Source: Acetobacter cerevisiae | Lineage (GTDB): Bacteria > Pseudomonadota > Alphaproteobacteria > Acetobacterales > Acetobacteraceae | Assembly (NCBI RefSeq): GCF_001580535.1 | Contig: NZ_LHZA01000153.1 | Location: 33,946 to 97,945 of the forward strand | Direction: 5' to 3' | DNA length: 64,000 nucleotides | Shown: positions 28,387 through 39,768 of the stretch, one piece after another | How the letters are laid out: each line of letters begins with the position of its first letter | How positions within the stretch are numbered: position 1 is the stretch's first letter | Notes under the pieces: generated by a model | What the model was told of the DNA's origin: nothing | Seen by the model: only the letters and a program-made list of their open reading frames with translations | The model's database searches: none | Translations under genes and position numbers: made by a program

Positions 28387-28985
28387 GAGGGCATAATCCG
28401 CAGGCGTTCATCTTTTTCTGCTGCAGCCAAGGCTTCCTCCGTCAGACGTTTCTCATTGCGTTTCAGGAAAAGGAACGAAGCAATAATGATTGTCGCGGCG
28501 CAAACCCCGAAGACAATTCCCAGCGGCCCGGAAAGCCGTAACACTTCATTCCCCAGCAAATACGTGCAGATGGCGTACCCTCCTGCCCAGCAAATGCCGC
28601 CCAGCGCATTGTGCCACAGGAACGTATGCCAGGGCATATGGTTCGCTCCTGCCAGCAGGGCCACAAACATGCGCAGCACGGCAATAAAGCGGCCAAAGAA
28701 CACAACAGACCCGCCATGTTTAAGGAACACATAGCGCCCCAGTAGCAGGCGGTTGGGGATCAGGCCGAATTTGGGGCCGTATTTCTGCAACAGCTTCAGC
28801 CCCAGCGCCCGGCCAATCAGATAGCCAAAATTGTCCCCCATGATCGCCCCGATCACGGCGGCAATCACCACGCCACTAATGTGGAGTTTATGCGTGGTGG
28901 CGCAGAACAGCGCCCCGGTGATGATCAGGCTCTCGGCAGGCAGCGGAAGCCCCATACTCTCAAGCATGACCACGACCCCGATCAC
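28383..28985 (-). CDS. DedA-family membrane protein, N-terminus uncertain
   Basis: From GTG at 28985 the protein has 200 residues and about five hydrophobic segments. The DedA hallmarks are ESMGLPLPAES, GDNFGYLIGR, and VFFGRFIAVLRMFVALLAG with the conserved GRF and R residues. DedA proteins act in lipid-carrier recycling and membrane energetics. The conserved family N-terminus (LLHSLES...FSHYGYAV) is encoded in frame upstream to about 29057, but that stretch has no ATG, GTG or TTG start. The true start may be CTG at 29057, or an indel may lie in the T6 run at 29061-29066. It is coupled to the downstream SDR gene. Confidence 0.85.
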   Translation of the reverse strand: MIGVVVMLESMGLPLPAESLIITGALFCATTHKLHISGVVIAAVIGAIMGDNFGYLIGRALGLKLLQKYGPKFGLIPNRLLLGRYVFLKHGGSVVFFGRFIAVLRMFVALLAGANHMPWHTFLWHNALGGICWAGGYAICTYLLGNEVLRLSGPLGIVFGVCAATIIIASFLFLKRNEKRLTEEALAAAEKDERLRIMPS

Positions 28986-29236
28986 GGCATAACCGTAATG
29001 GGAGAACAGGCTGTTCAGGTAATGCAGTGAAAAAATGGATTCGAGAGAGTGTAACAGGACAAAAAATCCACTTCTGGCTGGGTAGGCGTCAAAGGGGGCA
29101 GCAGGAACAGTTTCCGTTGCAGACTGTCAAGCCTCAGTGTGTTGCGGGTTTTGTCCCCTTTTCCAGCCAGACGCCTGTATCTGTTGCGGGAATTACGGTT
29201 TGATAGACCTTAAATGTGTTTCCCGGAGAGCCTTAT

Positions 29237-31204
29237 ATGTCTGATCTGCCTTTTTCACCCTCTGCTGGGCCGGAAGCCCCCATGTCCATGCCTTGCGGCA
29301 CCTGGCCGTCCCGTGTGACGGCGGCACTGGTGGCGGGGAAAACGCTCTCGCTCTCTGAAGTGACCGCAGACGGCAACGTCGTGTTCTGGCTGGAGCGCCG
29401 CCCGGCAGAAAAAGGCCGCTCCGTCCTGATGCGCTGGGCCGAAGGGCACGGCGTGGCGGAGGCGCTCCCCTCAGGTTTTGATGTCGCGACCCGCGTACAT
29501 GAATATGGGGGCGGCCCATATGCCGTGCGGGGGGGACGCATTGCGTTTTCGGACAAGCGGACAGGAGCGGTCTGGCTGATGGCGCAACCGGGAGCGCAGC
29601 CAGTGCAGATCGCCGGAGAAGACGGACTGCGCTATGCCGATCTGCGGTTTGACCCGACGGCCAGCACTGTTCTGGCCGTAAGGGAAGATCATCGCGCAGA
29701 GGGTGAAGCCAAAGCCGCTCTGGTCGCGCTGAAACTCCCGACAGCAGGCGCGCAGGCGGAAGAGATCGTGCTGTATAGTGGCCCGGATTTTCTGTCCTCT
29801 CCCTCAGTCTCACCCGATGGTACGCGCATGGCGTGGGTGGAATGGCAGCACCCGGACATGCCGTGGGATGCCACGAGGCTGTGCCTCGCAGAGGTCGTGC
29901 GGGATGCGGAAGGTCGGATGACCGCTCTGAACAACAAGCAGGTTCTGGCGGGCGCAGAGCAGCGCGAATCGGTGCTGGAACCCCGATGGACTGAGGACGG
30001 TCAGTTGCTGGCCATTTCCGACCGGTCCGGTTGCTGGACCGTATGGGCTGTTCAGTTTGGGCAGGGGGCACCCGTTCTGACGCCCTGCACCATGCCGGAG
30101 GGCGAGATTGGTCAGCCTGCATGGGTGTTTGGCCAGCGGAGCTATCAGCCCTTGCCGGAGGGGGGATGTCTGGTGCTGGCAGTGCGCGATGGCCGCACAA
30201 CCTGCCTGCATCAGACAGCGCAGGGGCAGGCTCTGGCGTTTGCTGCCCCCCCGGACCAGTGCCCCGTTCCGCTGGCTGATGGCCGGTTTGCGTGGCTCGA
30301 AGTGCCTGACGATGCGTTGCCAGCCGTGGTTGTTGGCAGCATGACCAAGGGGGTGGAACAGGTGTTGCAGCGTGCCGCAACGCTCGATCTCGCTCCGACC
30401 GATATTTCCCGTGCTGAAACCATCCGCTTCCCCGTGCCGGGGCAGCAAGGTGTTCTGGGCCACGCGCTGTTCTACCCGCCAGCCAACAGTCGGGCCTGTG
30501 TGCCGGAGGGCGCGCTGCCGCCCATGATTGTGCAGGTACATGGCGGCCCTACGGCGCGGGCGCAGGAAGGGTTTTCCTTCAAGGTGCAGTGGTGGACCTC
30601 TCGTGGATTCGCGGTGCTGGACGTCAATTACGGTGGCTCCACCGGATTCGGGCGGGTATGGCGTGAGCGGCTGAATGGCGCATGGGGCGTCGTGGATGTG
30701 GCGGATTGTATTGCTGCCTGCCGTCATATGGTGGCCACAGGCCGCGTGGACCCGAAGCGTCTTGCCATTCGCGGGTCCAGTGCCGGGGGCATGACGGTGC
30801 TGGTGGCGCTGGCCGAATCGGACCTGTTTGCCGCCGGCGTTAGCCTGTATGGCGTGACGGATCTGCGGGCGTTGGCGCAGGAGACGCATAAATTCGAGGC
30901 GCGGTATCTGGATGGGCTGATCGGCCCCTGGCCGGAGGCAGAAGCCGTTTATCTGGCGCGCTCACCGCTGTCTGCAGCGCATAAGATCAAGGCGGCGGTC
31001 CTGCTGCTGCAAGGCTCTGATGACAAGGTCGTGCCGCCCGGTCAGGCGCATGCTATGGCGAAGGCATTGGAAGAGGCGGGTTCTCCCTGCACCCTGCATG
31101 AATTTCCCGGTGAGGGGCATGGGTTCCGTCAGGAGGCCACAATTCGGAAGGCGCTGGAAGAAGAACTGGCGTTTTATGGCCGTGTGTTCGGGTTCGAAGC
31201 GTGA
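29237..31204 (+). CDS. S9-family serine peptidase (acylaminoacyl-peptidase/dipeptidyl-peptidase type)
   Basis: The protein has 655 residues, and GGAG before ATG 29237 fixes the start. The first 380 residues form a propeller-type domain. The C-terminal alpha/beta hydrolase has VHGGPTARAQ, then FAVLDVNYGGSTGFGR, nucleophile Ser515 in GSSAGG, the aspartate in QGSDDKVVPP, and the histidine in GEGHGFR. No signal peptide is seen, so it probably trims peptides in the cytoplasm. It stands alone and ends at a shared terminator. Confidence 0.92.
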   Translation: MSDLPFSPSAGPEAPMSMPCGTWPSRVTAALVAGKTLSLSEVTADGNVVFWLERRPAEKGRSVLMRWAEGHGVAEALPSGFDVATRVHEYGGGPYAVRGGRIAFSDKRTGAVWLMAQPGAQPVQIAGEDGLRYADLRFDPTASTVLAVREDHRAEGEAKAALVALKLPTAGAQAEEIVLYSGPDFLSSPSVSPDGTRMAWVEWQHPDMPWDATRLCLAEVVRDAEGRMTALNNKQVLAGAEQRESVLEPRWTEDGQLLAISDRSGCWTVWAVQFGQGAPVLTPCTMPEGEIGQPAWVFGQRSYQPLPEGGCLVLAVRDGRTTCLHQTAQGQALAFAAPPDQCPVPLADGRFAWLEVPDDALPAVVVGSMTKGVEQVLQRAATLDLAPTDISRAETIRFPVPGQQGVLGHALFYPPANSRACVPEGALPPMIVQVHGGPTARAQEGFSFKVQWWTSRGFAVLDVNYGGSTGFGRVWRERLNGAWGVVDVADCIAACRHMVATGRVDPKRLAIRGSSAGGMTVLVALAESDLFAAGVSLYGVTDLRALAQETHKFEARYLDGLIGPWPEAEAVYLARSPLSAAHKIKAAVLLLQGSDDKVVPPGQAHAMAKALEEAGSPCTLHEFPGEGHGFRQEATIRKALEEELAFYGRVFGFEA

Positions 31205-31291
31205 CAGCAGCCTGAATACGCGTTTGTGATCATACAAAGCGCAAAACGGGTGAGACGTTTTTTGATCTGCTGACGTTAACGCTGAAAAAAG

Positions 31292-31331
31292 AAAAAGGCC
31301 GAATCATCCCTGTGGACGATTCGGCCTTTTT
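31292..31331. terminator. Bidirectional terminator between the S9 peptidase and malic enzyme genes
   Basis: AAAAAGGCCGAATC and GATTCGGCCTTTTT form a perfect stem flanked by A and T runs, between convergent genes. Confidence 0.92.
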
Positions 31332-31344
31332 GTATCCGCCGGGC

Positions 31345-32979
31345 TTAGTGCTCGTAGCGCGGGGTGTAGATCAGACTTTCAATCCACGCCCGGATATCCT
31401 GCGGGCGTTCCATCGTGGCTGCACCCTGATCGAAAATGAATTCCGCAATGCGCGTGGCGGAGGTGATGGACACTTCCAGAATCTCGCTCTGCGGCGGGAA
31501 CAGGCGGCCCCGTTCCTGTGCTGCCGGATCAACCTGATCCGCGAGCGCCTTGGCAGCCTTGATCACCATGTCATCGGTAATCAGATCCGGGCAGGTGGCG
31601 TAAACGGCCAGACCCAGAGCCGGGAAGATGTAGAAGTTATTGGCCTGCCCCGGGTAGAAGGTTTTGTCGTTCAGGGTGAATTCCGGATATTGCAGGCCAG
31701 CGGCAAACAGCGCCCGTCCTTCGGACCATGTATACGCCTGCTCTGCTGTGCATTCCCCGTTTTTAGCGGGCAGGGAGAGGGCGAAGATGATGGGCCGCTC
31801 GTTCAGCGCGGCCATTTCTTCCACAACCTCCTGCGTAAAGGCCCCACCACAGGTGGAGACCCCGATCAGAATGGTCGGCTTCACGGCTTTGACCATGGCC
31901 AGCAGGTCGCGTGAGGGCGGCATGTCCCTGGCGTAACGGGCCTGCTGCGGGGAAAGGTCAGTGCGGGATTTTTCCAGCAGGCCATCCACGTCCATCAGGG
32001 TCATGCGGGAGACGGCTTCTGCCTCGGACATCCCTTCCTTCTGCATGGCAGTCACCAGCATGTTGGCAATGCCCAGCCCGGAAGACCCTGCACCGAGGAA
32101 GAGCACCCGCTGGTCGGTCAGAGGTTCGTTCTTGATGCGCAGGGCAGTGATGAGCCCGGCCAGCGTGACGGCGGCTGTGCCCTGAATGTCATCATTATAG
32201 CAGCGGACGCGCGGATAATATTTTTCCAGATACCGGATGGCATCCGTGCCTTTCCAGTCTTCAAAATGCAGGCAGCAGCGCGGGAAGACGGTCTGTACAG
32301 CCTGCACAAATTCTTCCACAAATTCGTCCAGCACGTCCTGTGAGGGCGGTTCACGCCGCAGGCCCAGATACAGCGGATCTGCCCGCAGGGCGCTGTTGGT
32401 GGTGCCAATATCAAGCTGGATGGGCAGCAGCGGTTCCGGCGGCACTGCGCCGCAAGCTGTGTAGAGGTGCAGCTTGCCGATGGGGATGCCCATCCCGTTT
32501 ACGCCAATGTCGCCGAGGCCCAGAATGCGACCGCCCGTGGTCACGCAAATGACGCGCACATCGTCTACCGGCCAGTTGCGCAGCACTTCTTCGATCCGGC
32601 CCTTCATCTCCAGGCTGATATACATGCCACGGGGGCGGCGGTAGATATGGCTGAACTGCTGGCAGACGGCCGCCAGTGTCGGCGCATAGATAATGGGCAC
32701 GTATTTGGCCGGGTTGGACATCAGAACCCGGTAAAACAGGGTCTCGTTCTGGTCTCGCAGGCCGCTCAGATAAATATATCGCTCAAGGTCGCTGGGCTTG
32801 GCTTCCAGATGCCGGTGGATGCGCTCAACCTGCCGGTCCAGACTTTCAACATGCGTAGGCAGAAGCCCTTCCAGCCCGTACTGCCGCCGCTCCTCAGCCG
32901 TAAAGGCTGTGCCCTTGTTCTGACTGGCGTCATTCAGGAGGGACATTCCCCGGAGATGAGGGATAGGGGCTTTTGGCAT
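31345..32979 (-). CDS. maeA: NAD-dependent malic enzyme
   Basis: The protein has 544 residues, and AAAGG upstream of ATG 32979 supports this start over 32997. Visible motifs are the catalytic tyrosine region YVPIIYAPT, the malate-binding LGDIGVNGMGIPIGK, the metal region around NDDIQGTAAV, and NAD-binding FLGAGSSGLGIAN. It converts malate to pyruvate and CO2. The long (about 540-residue) form is the SfcA/MaeA type, usually NAD-linked. In acetic acid bacteria this supplies pyruvate when a gluconeogenic route is needed. It is a single gene with a shared terminator. Confidence 0.93.
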   Translation of the reverse strand: MPKAPIPHLRGMSLLNDASQNKGTAFTAEERRQYGLEGLLPTHVESLDRQVERIHRHLEAKPSDLERYIYLSGLRDQNETLFYRVLMSNPAKYVPIIYAPTLAAVCQQFSHIYRRPRGMYISLEMKGRIEEVLRNWPVDDVRVICVTTGGRILGLGDIGVNGMGIPIGKLHLYTACGAVPPEPLLPIQLDIGTTNSALRADPLYLGLRREPPSQDVLDEFVEEFVQAVQTVFPRCCLHFEDWKGTDAIRYLEKYYPRVRCYNDDIQGTAAVTLAGLITALRIKNEPLTDQRVLFLGAGSSGLGIANMLVTAMQKEGMSEAEAVSRMTLMDVDGLLEKSRTDLSPQQARYARDMPPSRDLLAMVKAVKPTILIGVSTCGGAFTQEVVEEMAALNERPIIFALSLPAKNGECTAEQAYTWSEGRALFAAGLQYPEFTLNDKTFYPGQANNFYIFPALGLAVYATCPDLITDDMVIKAAKALADQVDPAAQERGRLFPPQSEILEVSITSATRIAEFIFDQGAATMERPQDIRAWIESLIYTPRYEH

Positions 32980-33238
32980 TATAAACCTTTCATACATGTG
33001 AGACGTCAGAACGCATCGCTTGCAGAAAATCGCAGAAAGATGCGGGCAGTGCTCTTCTTATTGTGAAAATAACAAAATTTTTTGTCCGGAAGTCTGAGAA
33101 TTTCAAGACGGAGCCATGTTCGGTGCAGAAAATTAATAAAATGTGCTAGCACCGTTCAGTCCTTCCCGGCAGCAGGAACTGTCTGCGTATTGGGCCTGAA
33201 ACGTGGCATCATGCAGGGCGTTCAAAGGCGCGGACCAT
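32980..33238 (+). other. Gene-free stretch between malic enzyme and the nusG terminator
   Basis: AT-rich near 33060-33150, consistent with the malic enzyme promoter. I see no coding frame, repeat or RNA. Confidence 0.5.
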
Positions 33239-33271
33239 AAAAAAAAGAGGCGGCACAAGGCCACCTCTTTT
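33239..33271 (-). terminator. Intrinsic terminator of secE-nusG
   Basis: AAAAGAGG, then GCGGC...GGCCA, then CCTCTTTT form a stem. On the reverse strand it ends in a T-run, 33 bp after the nusG stop. rplK does not follow. Confidence 0.8.
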
Positions 33272-33303
33272 CAAAACTTTTCAGATCCGGAGATCGGATA
33301 AGA

Positions 33304-33834
33304 TCAGAGTTTTTCAACCTGACCATATTCCAGATCGACCGGGGTCGAACGACCGAAGATGGAAACGCTGACTTTCAGGCGTCCCTTTTCTTCATCAATC
33401 TCTTCAATCACACCGTTGAAGGAGGTAAACGGCCCATCCGCCACGCGGATCTGTTCACCAATTTCAAAGGTCACGGCAGAACGCGGATGCTGGATGCCTT
33501 CCTGCGCCTGCTTGATGATACGCTCAGCTTCTGCTGCGGAAATGGGGGTCGGGCGGTTCTTGGTGCCAAGGAAACCCGTTACCTTCGGGGTATCCTTAAC
33601 CAGATGCCAGGACTCATCCGTCATTTCCATCTTCACCAGCACGTAACCGGGGAAGAATTTACGCTCGGCATTCACTTTCTGGCCGCGACGCATTTCGATG
33701 ACTTCTTCTGAGGGAACCAGAATTTCATCAATATGGTCAGCAAGACCCTTCTGTGCTGCCTGCTCGCGAATATGCTGGGCGATTTTTTTCTCGAAGCCCG
33801 AATAGACGTGGACCACGTACCAACGTTTGGCCAT
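33304..33834 (-). CDS. nusG: Transcription termination/antitermination factor NusG
   Basis: The 176-residue protein has an N-terminal NGN domain ([38 protein letters not shown]) and a C-terminal KOW domain ([29 protein letters not shown]). It binds RNA polymerase and Rho. GAGGA precedes the start. It lies nine bases after secE. The usual rplKAJL genes are not downstream; a terminator follows instead. Confidence 0.97.
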   Translation of the reverse strand: MAKRWYVVHVYSGFEKKIAQHIREQAAQKGLADHIDEILVPSEEVIEMRRGQKVNAERKFFPGYVLVKMEMTDESWHLVKDTPKVTGFLGTKNRPTPISAAEAERIIKQAQEGIQHPRSAVTFEIGEQIRVADGPFTSFNGVIEEIDEEKGRLKVSVSIFGRSTPVDLEYGQVEKL

Positions 33835-33843
33835 GTCGTTTCC

Positions 33844-34038
33844 TCAGCCTCCCAGCCCGAACAATTGACGCACGCCGAGACCAATCAGCTGGTCAACGAC
33901 AAAGAAGAACACAGATGCAAGCCCTGCCATGGCAAGCACAGCACCTGTTGTAATGAAAGTAGCACGTCGGGACGGCCATGTGACCCGTTCGGCCTCGGCA
34001 CGCACATCACGCAGAAACTTACCGGGACTGACCGACAC
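33844..34038 (-). CDS. secE: Preprotein translocase subunit SecE
   Basis: The 64-residue single-helix form is usual for alphaproteobacteria. It has FLRDVRAEAERVTWPSRR, the conserved amphipathic helix before the membrane span, then the helix at about 30-52. The start codon is GTG, with GAGAGAGG upstream. SecE clamps SecY in the translocon. It sits between tRNA-Trp and nusG, the classic order. Confidence 0.95.
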   Translation of the reverse strand: MSVSPGKFLRDVRAEAERVTWPSRRATFITTGAVLAMAGLASVFFFVVDQLIGLGVRQLFGLGG

Positions 34039-34150
34039 GAACTATCCTCTCTCCGCTGCCCGGTCCGATCTGGTTTGGACAGACGGCGCAGCCAATATCT
34101 TTCTGTCGGAAAACGCCGCAGGCTTTGCGGGCTTTCCAGCCAGTGTTGTC

Positions 34151-34227
34151 TGGCAGGGGTGGAGGGTCTCGAACCCACAACCTCCGGTTTTGGAGACCGG
34201 CGCTCTAGCCAATTGAGCTACACCCCT
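34151..34227 (-). tRNA. tRNA-Trp (anticodon CCA), CCA end encoded
   Basis: The reverse strand folds as a full cloverleaf: acceptor AGGGGTG with CACCCCT, D-arm around TAGCTCAATTGGCTAGAG, anticodon loop CTCCAAA with CCA, and T-arm GTGGGTTCGAGACC. Discriminator G is followed by genomic CCA (34153-34151). It lies just upstream of secE-nusG, as in many bacteria. Confidence 0.97.
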
Positions 34228-34447
34228 GCAGTGCGACAAGCCGACGCGGAAAGCAGGTATAACGGAAATCCGTCAGCCTGACCACCCATACGCGGCCCTT
34301 GCAGGAGGCGGAACAAAATATGTTGCGGCCCTAAAGTCAAGAGGCAGAAAACAATATCGTGCCAGATTGTGAAAAGAAGGCACAAAAACTCCCCTCATCA
34401 GGGGGTTGCGAAGTGCTGCGTTTTGGGGGTAAGAAGCCTCTTAGAGC

Positions 34448-34521
34448 GCGGGCGTAGCATAGTGGTAATGCTGTAGCCTTCCAAGCTACCGAGGAGGGTT
34501 CGATTCCCTCCGTCCGCTCCA
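34448..34521 (+). tRNA. tRNA-Gly (anticodon TCC), CCA end encoded
   Basis: Acceptor GCGGGCG pairs with CGTCCGC, including one G-T pair. The D-arm includes AGCATAGTGGTAATGCT, the anticodon loop CTTCCAA carries TCC, and the T-arm is GAGGGTTCGATTCCCTC. Discriminator T is followed by genomic CCA (34519-34521). Confidence 0.97.
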
Positions 34522-35200
34522 AAATAAATTTCCCTGAAAATTTAAATTTTTCCGCAAGCCCTGCTGAAGTCAGAGTGCCTCGCCGCTGTTGCGCATGGTC
34601 GCGTCTTTCTGTTTTCACCGTGTCGGGTGGTCCAGCACGCCGTTCTGCCGTGACGTTTAAGGATTCGGAAAGGGCGCTAACCGAAACGCCCCATAGCGGG
34701 TGGCGGGGCCGGTTGGTGCTGTCCTCTCAAAATCTCCTGGCCAAAACGATAGGCTAAGGGGGGGTAATCTGTTCAGTGGCCCCGTGGGATGTCTTCTGAT
34801 GGGAAGCGCATGCGTCCGGCTACTGCGCAGCGCTGCTGTTTGGGGATGGATTCGCTGTAAATCCGGTCGTGCATTCTTCGGCGTGGTCGGGACGGTCTTC
34901 CATGAGCTGGCTGGAGAATATTTTCAGCAAAGATTTTCCGCAGGTATCTCAGGGCTTCAAACACGCAAAAATGCGGGCAAAGCGGTCTCTCCTAAGATGT
35001 TTTTCTGTCGAAAGGTCATTTTCATACGGTCTGACAGAGGGAAACCGGGGGCACGGGTTCATTTTGGAAGAGGCTGCCGGTTGCGTGGCAGGTTTCAGCA
35101 TGCTAGAGGCCGCGCCGACGCATGCTTGTGGCTAGATACAGCCAGAGGCGGAGTCATGTATGTGGAATGCCGGCGCGCACAGAAGGAAAGAGCCTAAAGA
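34522..35200 (+). other. Gene-free stretch upstream of the F1 ATPase operon
   Basis: About 680 bp between tRNA-Gly and atpH. Several short frames cross it (the longest at 34700-35197), but none has a ribosome site, family features or codon use like its neighbours. It should hold the atp promoter and leader. Confidence 0.5.
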
Positions 35201-35785
35201 GTGGTGGCCTCGGGCGTAACGACAGCACAATCGGTTGCTTTTGCTTCCAACGGTCTCGAAGGCCGTTATGCAACTGCGCTTTATGAACTCGCAGCGGAAC
35301 AGCAGCAGCTGGATGCAGTGCTTGATGAATGTGCGGCACTTGCCCGCCTGATCGATGAGAGTGCCCCTCTGCGCACTGTTCTGGATGATCGGCGGCTTGA
35401 TATCCGTGTCTCCCGCAAGGCTGTTCTGGCCGTGCTGGACGCACAGGGTTTTTGCCAGACTCTTAAGAATTTCGTGGGTGTCGTTGCTGACAACCGCCGT
35501 CTGCCGAATTTGCGGCAGATCATGGCGGCAGTCGATGCCCTCGCTTCAGCCCGCCGTGGTGAAGTGGTTGCGGATGTTACATCTGCTCAGCCGCTCACAA
35601 CCACGCAGCGCGCCCAGCTTCAGGTTCGTCTGGCCGAAGCCGGTTATTCCCGCATTACTATCCGTGAGCGTGTCGACTCATCCCTTCTCGGCGGCCTTGT
35701 CGTCCGTGTTGGGGCCAAGCTTTATGACGCCAGTCTTCAGACCCGCCTGTTTCGTTTGCATTACGCCATGAAGGGAGCCGCGTGA
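35201..35785 (+). CDS. atpH: F1 ATP synthase delta subunit
   Basis: The protein has 194 residues. It starts at GTG 35201 after an AAGGA/AAGAG region. [16 protein letters not shown] at the N-terminus, then [25 protein letters not shown] and a C-terminal [15 protein letters not shown] are delta-subunit signatures. Delta links the F1 head to the peripheral stalk. It is the first gene of atpHAGDC; the Fo genes are not in this window, as usual in alphaproteobacteria. Its stop overlaps the atpA start (TGATG). Confidence 0.96.
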   Translation: MVASGVTTAQSVAFASNGLEGRYATALYELAAEQQQLDAVLDECAALARLIDESAPLRTVLDDRRLDIRVSRKAVLAVLDAQGFCQTLKNFVGVVADNRRLPNLRQIMAAVDALASARRGEVVADVTSAQPLTTTQRAQLQVRLAEAGYSRITIRERVDSSLLGGLVVRVGAKLYDASLQTRLFRLHYAMKGAA

Positions 35786-37320
35786 TGGAAATCCGTCCCG
35801 CAGAGATTTCGGATATCCTCAAGCAGCAGATTGCTTCGTTCGACAAAGAATCCGATGTTGTCGAAACCGGCACTGTCCTGTCTGTCGGCGACGGCATTGC
35901 CCGTGTGTTCGGCCTGCAGCATGTGATGGCCGGCGAGCTCGTTGAGTTCCCGGGCTCCGGCCAGAAAGGCATGGCGCTGAACCTTGAGAGCGATAACGTT
36001 GGTATCGTGATCTTTGGTGATGACACCAACATCCGTGAAGGCGACACTGTCAGCCGTTCCGGTGTGGTGGTTGAAGTCCCCACAGGTAAAGGTCTGCTGG
36101 GCCGCGTTGTTGACGGTCTGGGTACCCCGATCGACGGCAAGGGCCCGCTGGCTGACGTTGAAATGCGTCGCGCTGAAGTGAAGGCTCCCGGCATTATGCC
36201 GCGTCAGTCCGTCAGCGAACCGATGCAGACCGGCATTAAAGCCATTGACGCCCTCGTGCCTGTCGGGCGCGGTCAGCGTGAACTGGTGATCGGTGACCGT
36301 CAGACCGGTAAGACGACGATTCTGACCGACACGATCCTCGCTCAGAAAACCGTTAATGACGAAGGCGACGACAAGAAGTCCCTTTACTGCATTTACGTTG
36401 CTATCGGTCAGAAGCGCTCCACGGTCGCACAGCTCGTGCGTCTGCTGGAAGAAAAAGGCGCGATGAAATATTCCATCGTCGTCGCAGCAACGGCTTCTGA
36501 TCCGGCTCCCCTGCAGTACCTGGCACCGTATGCTGCCTGTGCAATGGGTGAGTATTTCCGTGACAACGGCATGCATGCTCTGATCTGCTACGATGACCTG
36601 TCCAAGCAGGCTGTGGCTTACCGCCAGATGTCCCTGCTGCTGCGTCGTCCGCCGGGCCGTGAAGCGTATCCGGGTGACGTGTTCTACCTGCACTCCCGTC
36701 TGCTGGAACGCGCTGCAAAAATGTCTGACGCCAACGGCGCTGGTTCTCTGACGGCTCTACCGGTCATTGAAACGCAGGCTGGTGACGTGTCCGCCTACAT
36801 CCCGACCAACGTGATTTCCATCACCGACGGGCAGATCTTCCTTGAGACCGATCTGTTCTACCGTGGTATCCGTCCGGCCGTGAACGTTGGTGGCTCCGTG
36901 TCCCGCGTTGGCTCCGCCGCACAGATCAAGGCGATGAAGCAGGTTGCCGGCAAGATTAAGCTGGAACTGGCTCAGTATCGTGAAATGGCAGCCTTCTCTC
37001 AGTTCGCGTCCGACCTGGACCCGGCAACGCAGAAGCAGCTTGCTCGTGGTGCCCGTCTGGTCGAACTGCTGAAGCAGCCCCAGTCTTCTCCGCTGACGGT
37101 TGAAGAACAGGTGGTTGTGCTGTTTGCAGGCACCCGCGGCTTTATCGACGGCATCCCCGTTGAGAAAGTGGTGGCCTGGGAACACGCTCTGCTGGCTGAT
37201 CTGCCGAACGGTGGGAAAGATATTCTGGCAACCATTGGTAAGGAGCGTCAGTTGTCCAAAGACACTGAAGCCCGCCTGACGGAATATCTGACCACCTTCA
37301 ACCGCAACTTCGGCGGCTGA
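35785..37320 (+). CDS. atpA: F1 ATP synthase alpha subunit
   Basis: The protein has 511 residues. P-loop GDRQTGKTT follows VGRGQREL; the ATP synthase alpha/beta signature is [13 protein letters not shown]. It starts [19 protein letters not shown] at 35782 is a possible alternative start, but ATG 35785 has AGGGAG upstream and overlaps the atpH stop. It forms the regulatory nucleotide sites of the hexamer. Confidence 0.98.
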   Translation: MEIRPAEISDILKQQIASFDKESDVVETGTVLSVGDGIARVFGLQHVMAGELVEFPGSGQKGMALNLESDNVGIVIFGDDTNIREGDTVSRSGVVVEVPTGKGLLGRVVDGLGTPIDGKGPLADVEMRRAEVKAPGIMPRQSVSEPMQTGIKAIDALVPVGRGQRELVIGDRQTGKTTILTDTILAQKTVNDEGDDKKSLYCIYVAIGQKRSTVAQLVRLLEEKGAMKYSIVVAATASDPAPLQYLAPYAACAMGEYFRDNGMHALICYDDLSKQAVAYRQMSLLLRRPPGREAYPGDVFYLHSRLLERAAKMSDANGAGSLTALPVIETQAGDVSAYIPTNVISITDGQIFLETDLFYRGIRPAVNVGGSVSRVGSAAQIKAMKQVAGKIKLELAQYREMAAFSQFASDLDPATQKQLARGARLVELLKQPQSSPLTVEEQVVVLFAGTRGFIDGIPVEKVVAWEHALLADLPNGGKDILATIGKERQLSKDTEARLTEYLTTFNRNFGG

Positions 37321-37336
37321 GGAGCAGGACTTATCC

Positions 37337-38236
37337 ATGGCTTCCCTCAAGGAACTCCGCGCTCGTATCGGAAGTATCAAGTCGACACGGAAGATCACCA
37401 GCGCGATGAAAATGGTCGCGGCCGCAAAATTGCGCCGCGCCCAGGCCAGTGCTGAGGCTGCTCGTCCGTATGCCGCCGCCATGCGGCGGATGCTGGGTGA
37501 ACTTGCTGCTGCCACGAAGGGGGAAGAGGGTGCGCCGCGTCTTCTGGCCGGAACGGGGCAGGATAAGGTTCATCTGCTGATCCCGATCACCAGTGATCGT
37601 GGTCTGTGCGGTGGCTTCAACTCCAACGTGCACCGCCTGACGCTCCAGACCATTAATAAGCTTCAGGCTGAGGGCAAAACCGTCAAACTGCTGCCGGTTG
37701 GCCGTCGTGCTCTGAACTTCTTTAACCGCGAACACGCTGACCTGATCATTGATAAGGTCATCGGGTTCAGTGGTAAGGACGTTCCGTTTTCTGTAGCAAG
37801 CGGCCTTGGTGACAAGGTGAATGCGCTGCTGGAAGCTGGCGAAATCGATGTTTGCACGCTTGTGTTCAACAAGTTCCAGAACGCGATGACGCAGACCCCG
37901 GCATGCCTGCAGCTTGTGCCCATGGTGATGGATGATGCCGCGGCGAAAGCCGATGCTGCCTCCACCACGGCAGACGATGCAGCGCAGTACGAATTTGAAC
38001 CGGATGAAGCAACGCTGCTGGCAATGCTCCTTCCGCGGAATCTGCAGGTTCAGATCTACGCTTCGCTGCTGGAAACAGCCGCAGGTGAGAACGGCGCCCG
38101 CATGACGGCCATGGATAACGCCACGCGCAATGCAGGCCGGACCATCGACAGTCTGAGCAAGGTCTATAACCGGACCCGTCAGACCAATATTACTAACGAA
38201 CTGATCGAAATCATCTCGGGCGCACAGGCTGTCTGA
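37337..38236 (+). CDS. atpG: F1 ATP synthase gamma subunit
   Basis: The protein has 299 residues. The N-terminus MASLKELRARIGSIKSTRKI plus TSAMKMVAAAKLRRAQ and the C-terminal ATRNAGRTIDSLSKVYNR...ELIEIISGA are the coiled-coil rotor helices. SDRGLCGGFNSN is conserved. Gamma is the rotating shaft inside the hexamer. It sits between atpA and atpD at short spacing. Confidence 0.97.
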   Translation: MASLKELRARIGSIKSTRKITSAMKMVAAAKLRRAQASAEAARPYAAAMRRMLGELAAATKGEEGAPRLLAGTGQDKVHLLIPITSDRGLCGGFNSNVHRLTLQTINKLQAEGKTVKLLPVGRRALNFFNREHADLIIDKVIGFSGKDVPFSVASGLGDKVNALLEAGEIDVCTLVFNKFQNAMTQTPACLQLVPMVMDDAAAKADAASTTADDAAQYEFEPDEATLLAMLLPRNLQVQIYASLLETAAGENGARMTAMDNATRNAGRTIDSLSKVYNRTRQTNITNELIEIISGAQAV

Positions 38237-38264
38237 GCCCGCTCGTTTGCCCCGCAGGAGCTGA

Positions 38265-39740
<1,476 letters not shown>

Positions 39741-39768
39741 CAGCCGGTTCCGGGAAGGAACAGCATTC

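Noticed and set aside
34042..34239. Reverse-strand frame across tRNA-Trp with a VAQLARAPVSKTGGCGFE-type sequence
   Set aside because: This is the well-known false protein produced by translating a tRNA gene; the cloverleaf is complete.
34337..34618. Reverse-strand frame with RTEGIEPSSVAWKATALPLCYAR
   Set aside because: It is the antisense reading of tRNA-Gly and its flanks, a common annotation artefact.
34869..35135. Possible 88-residue gene upstream of atpH
   Set aside because: No ribosome site, mixed composition with scattered cysteines and no recognisable fold; better read as leader or promoter DNA.
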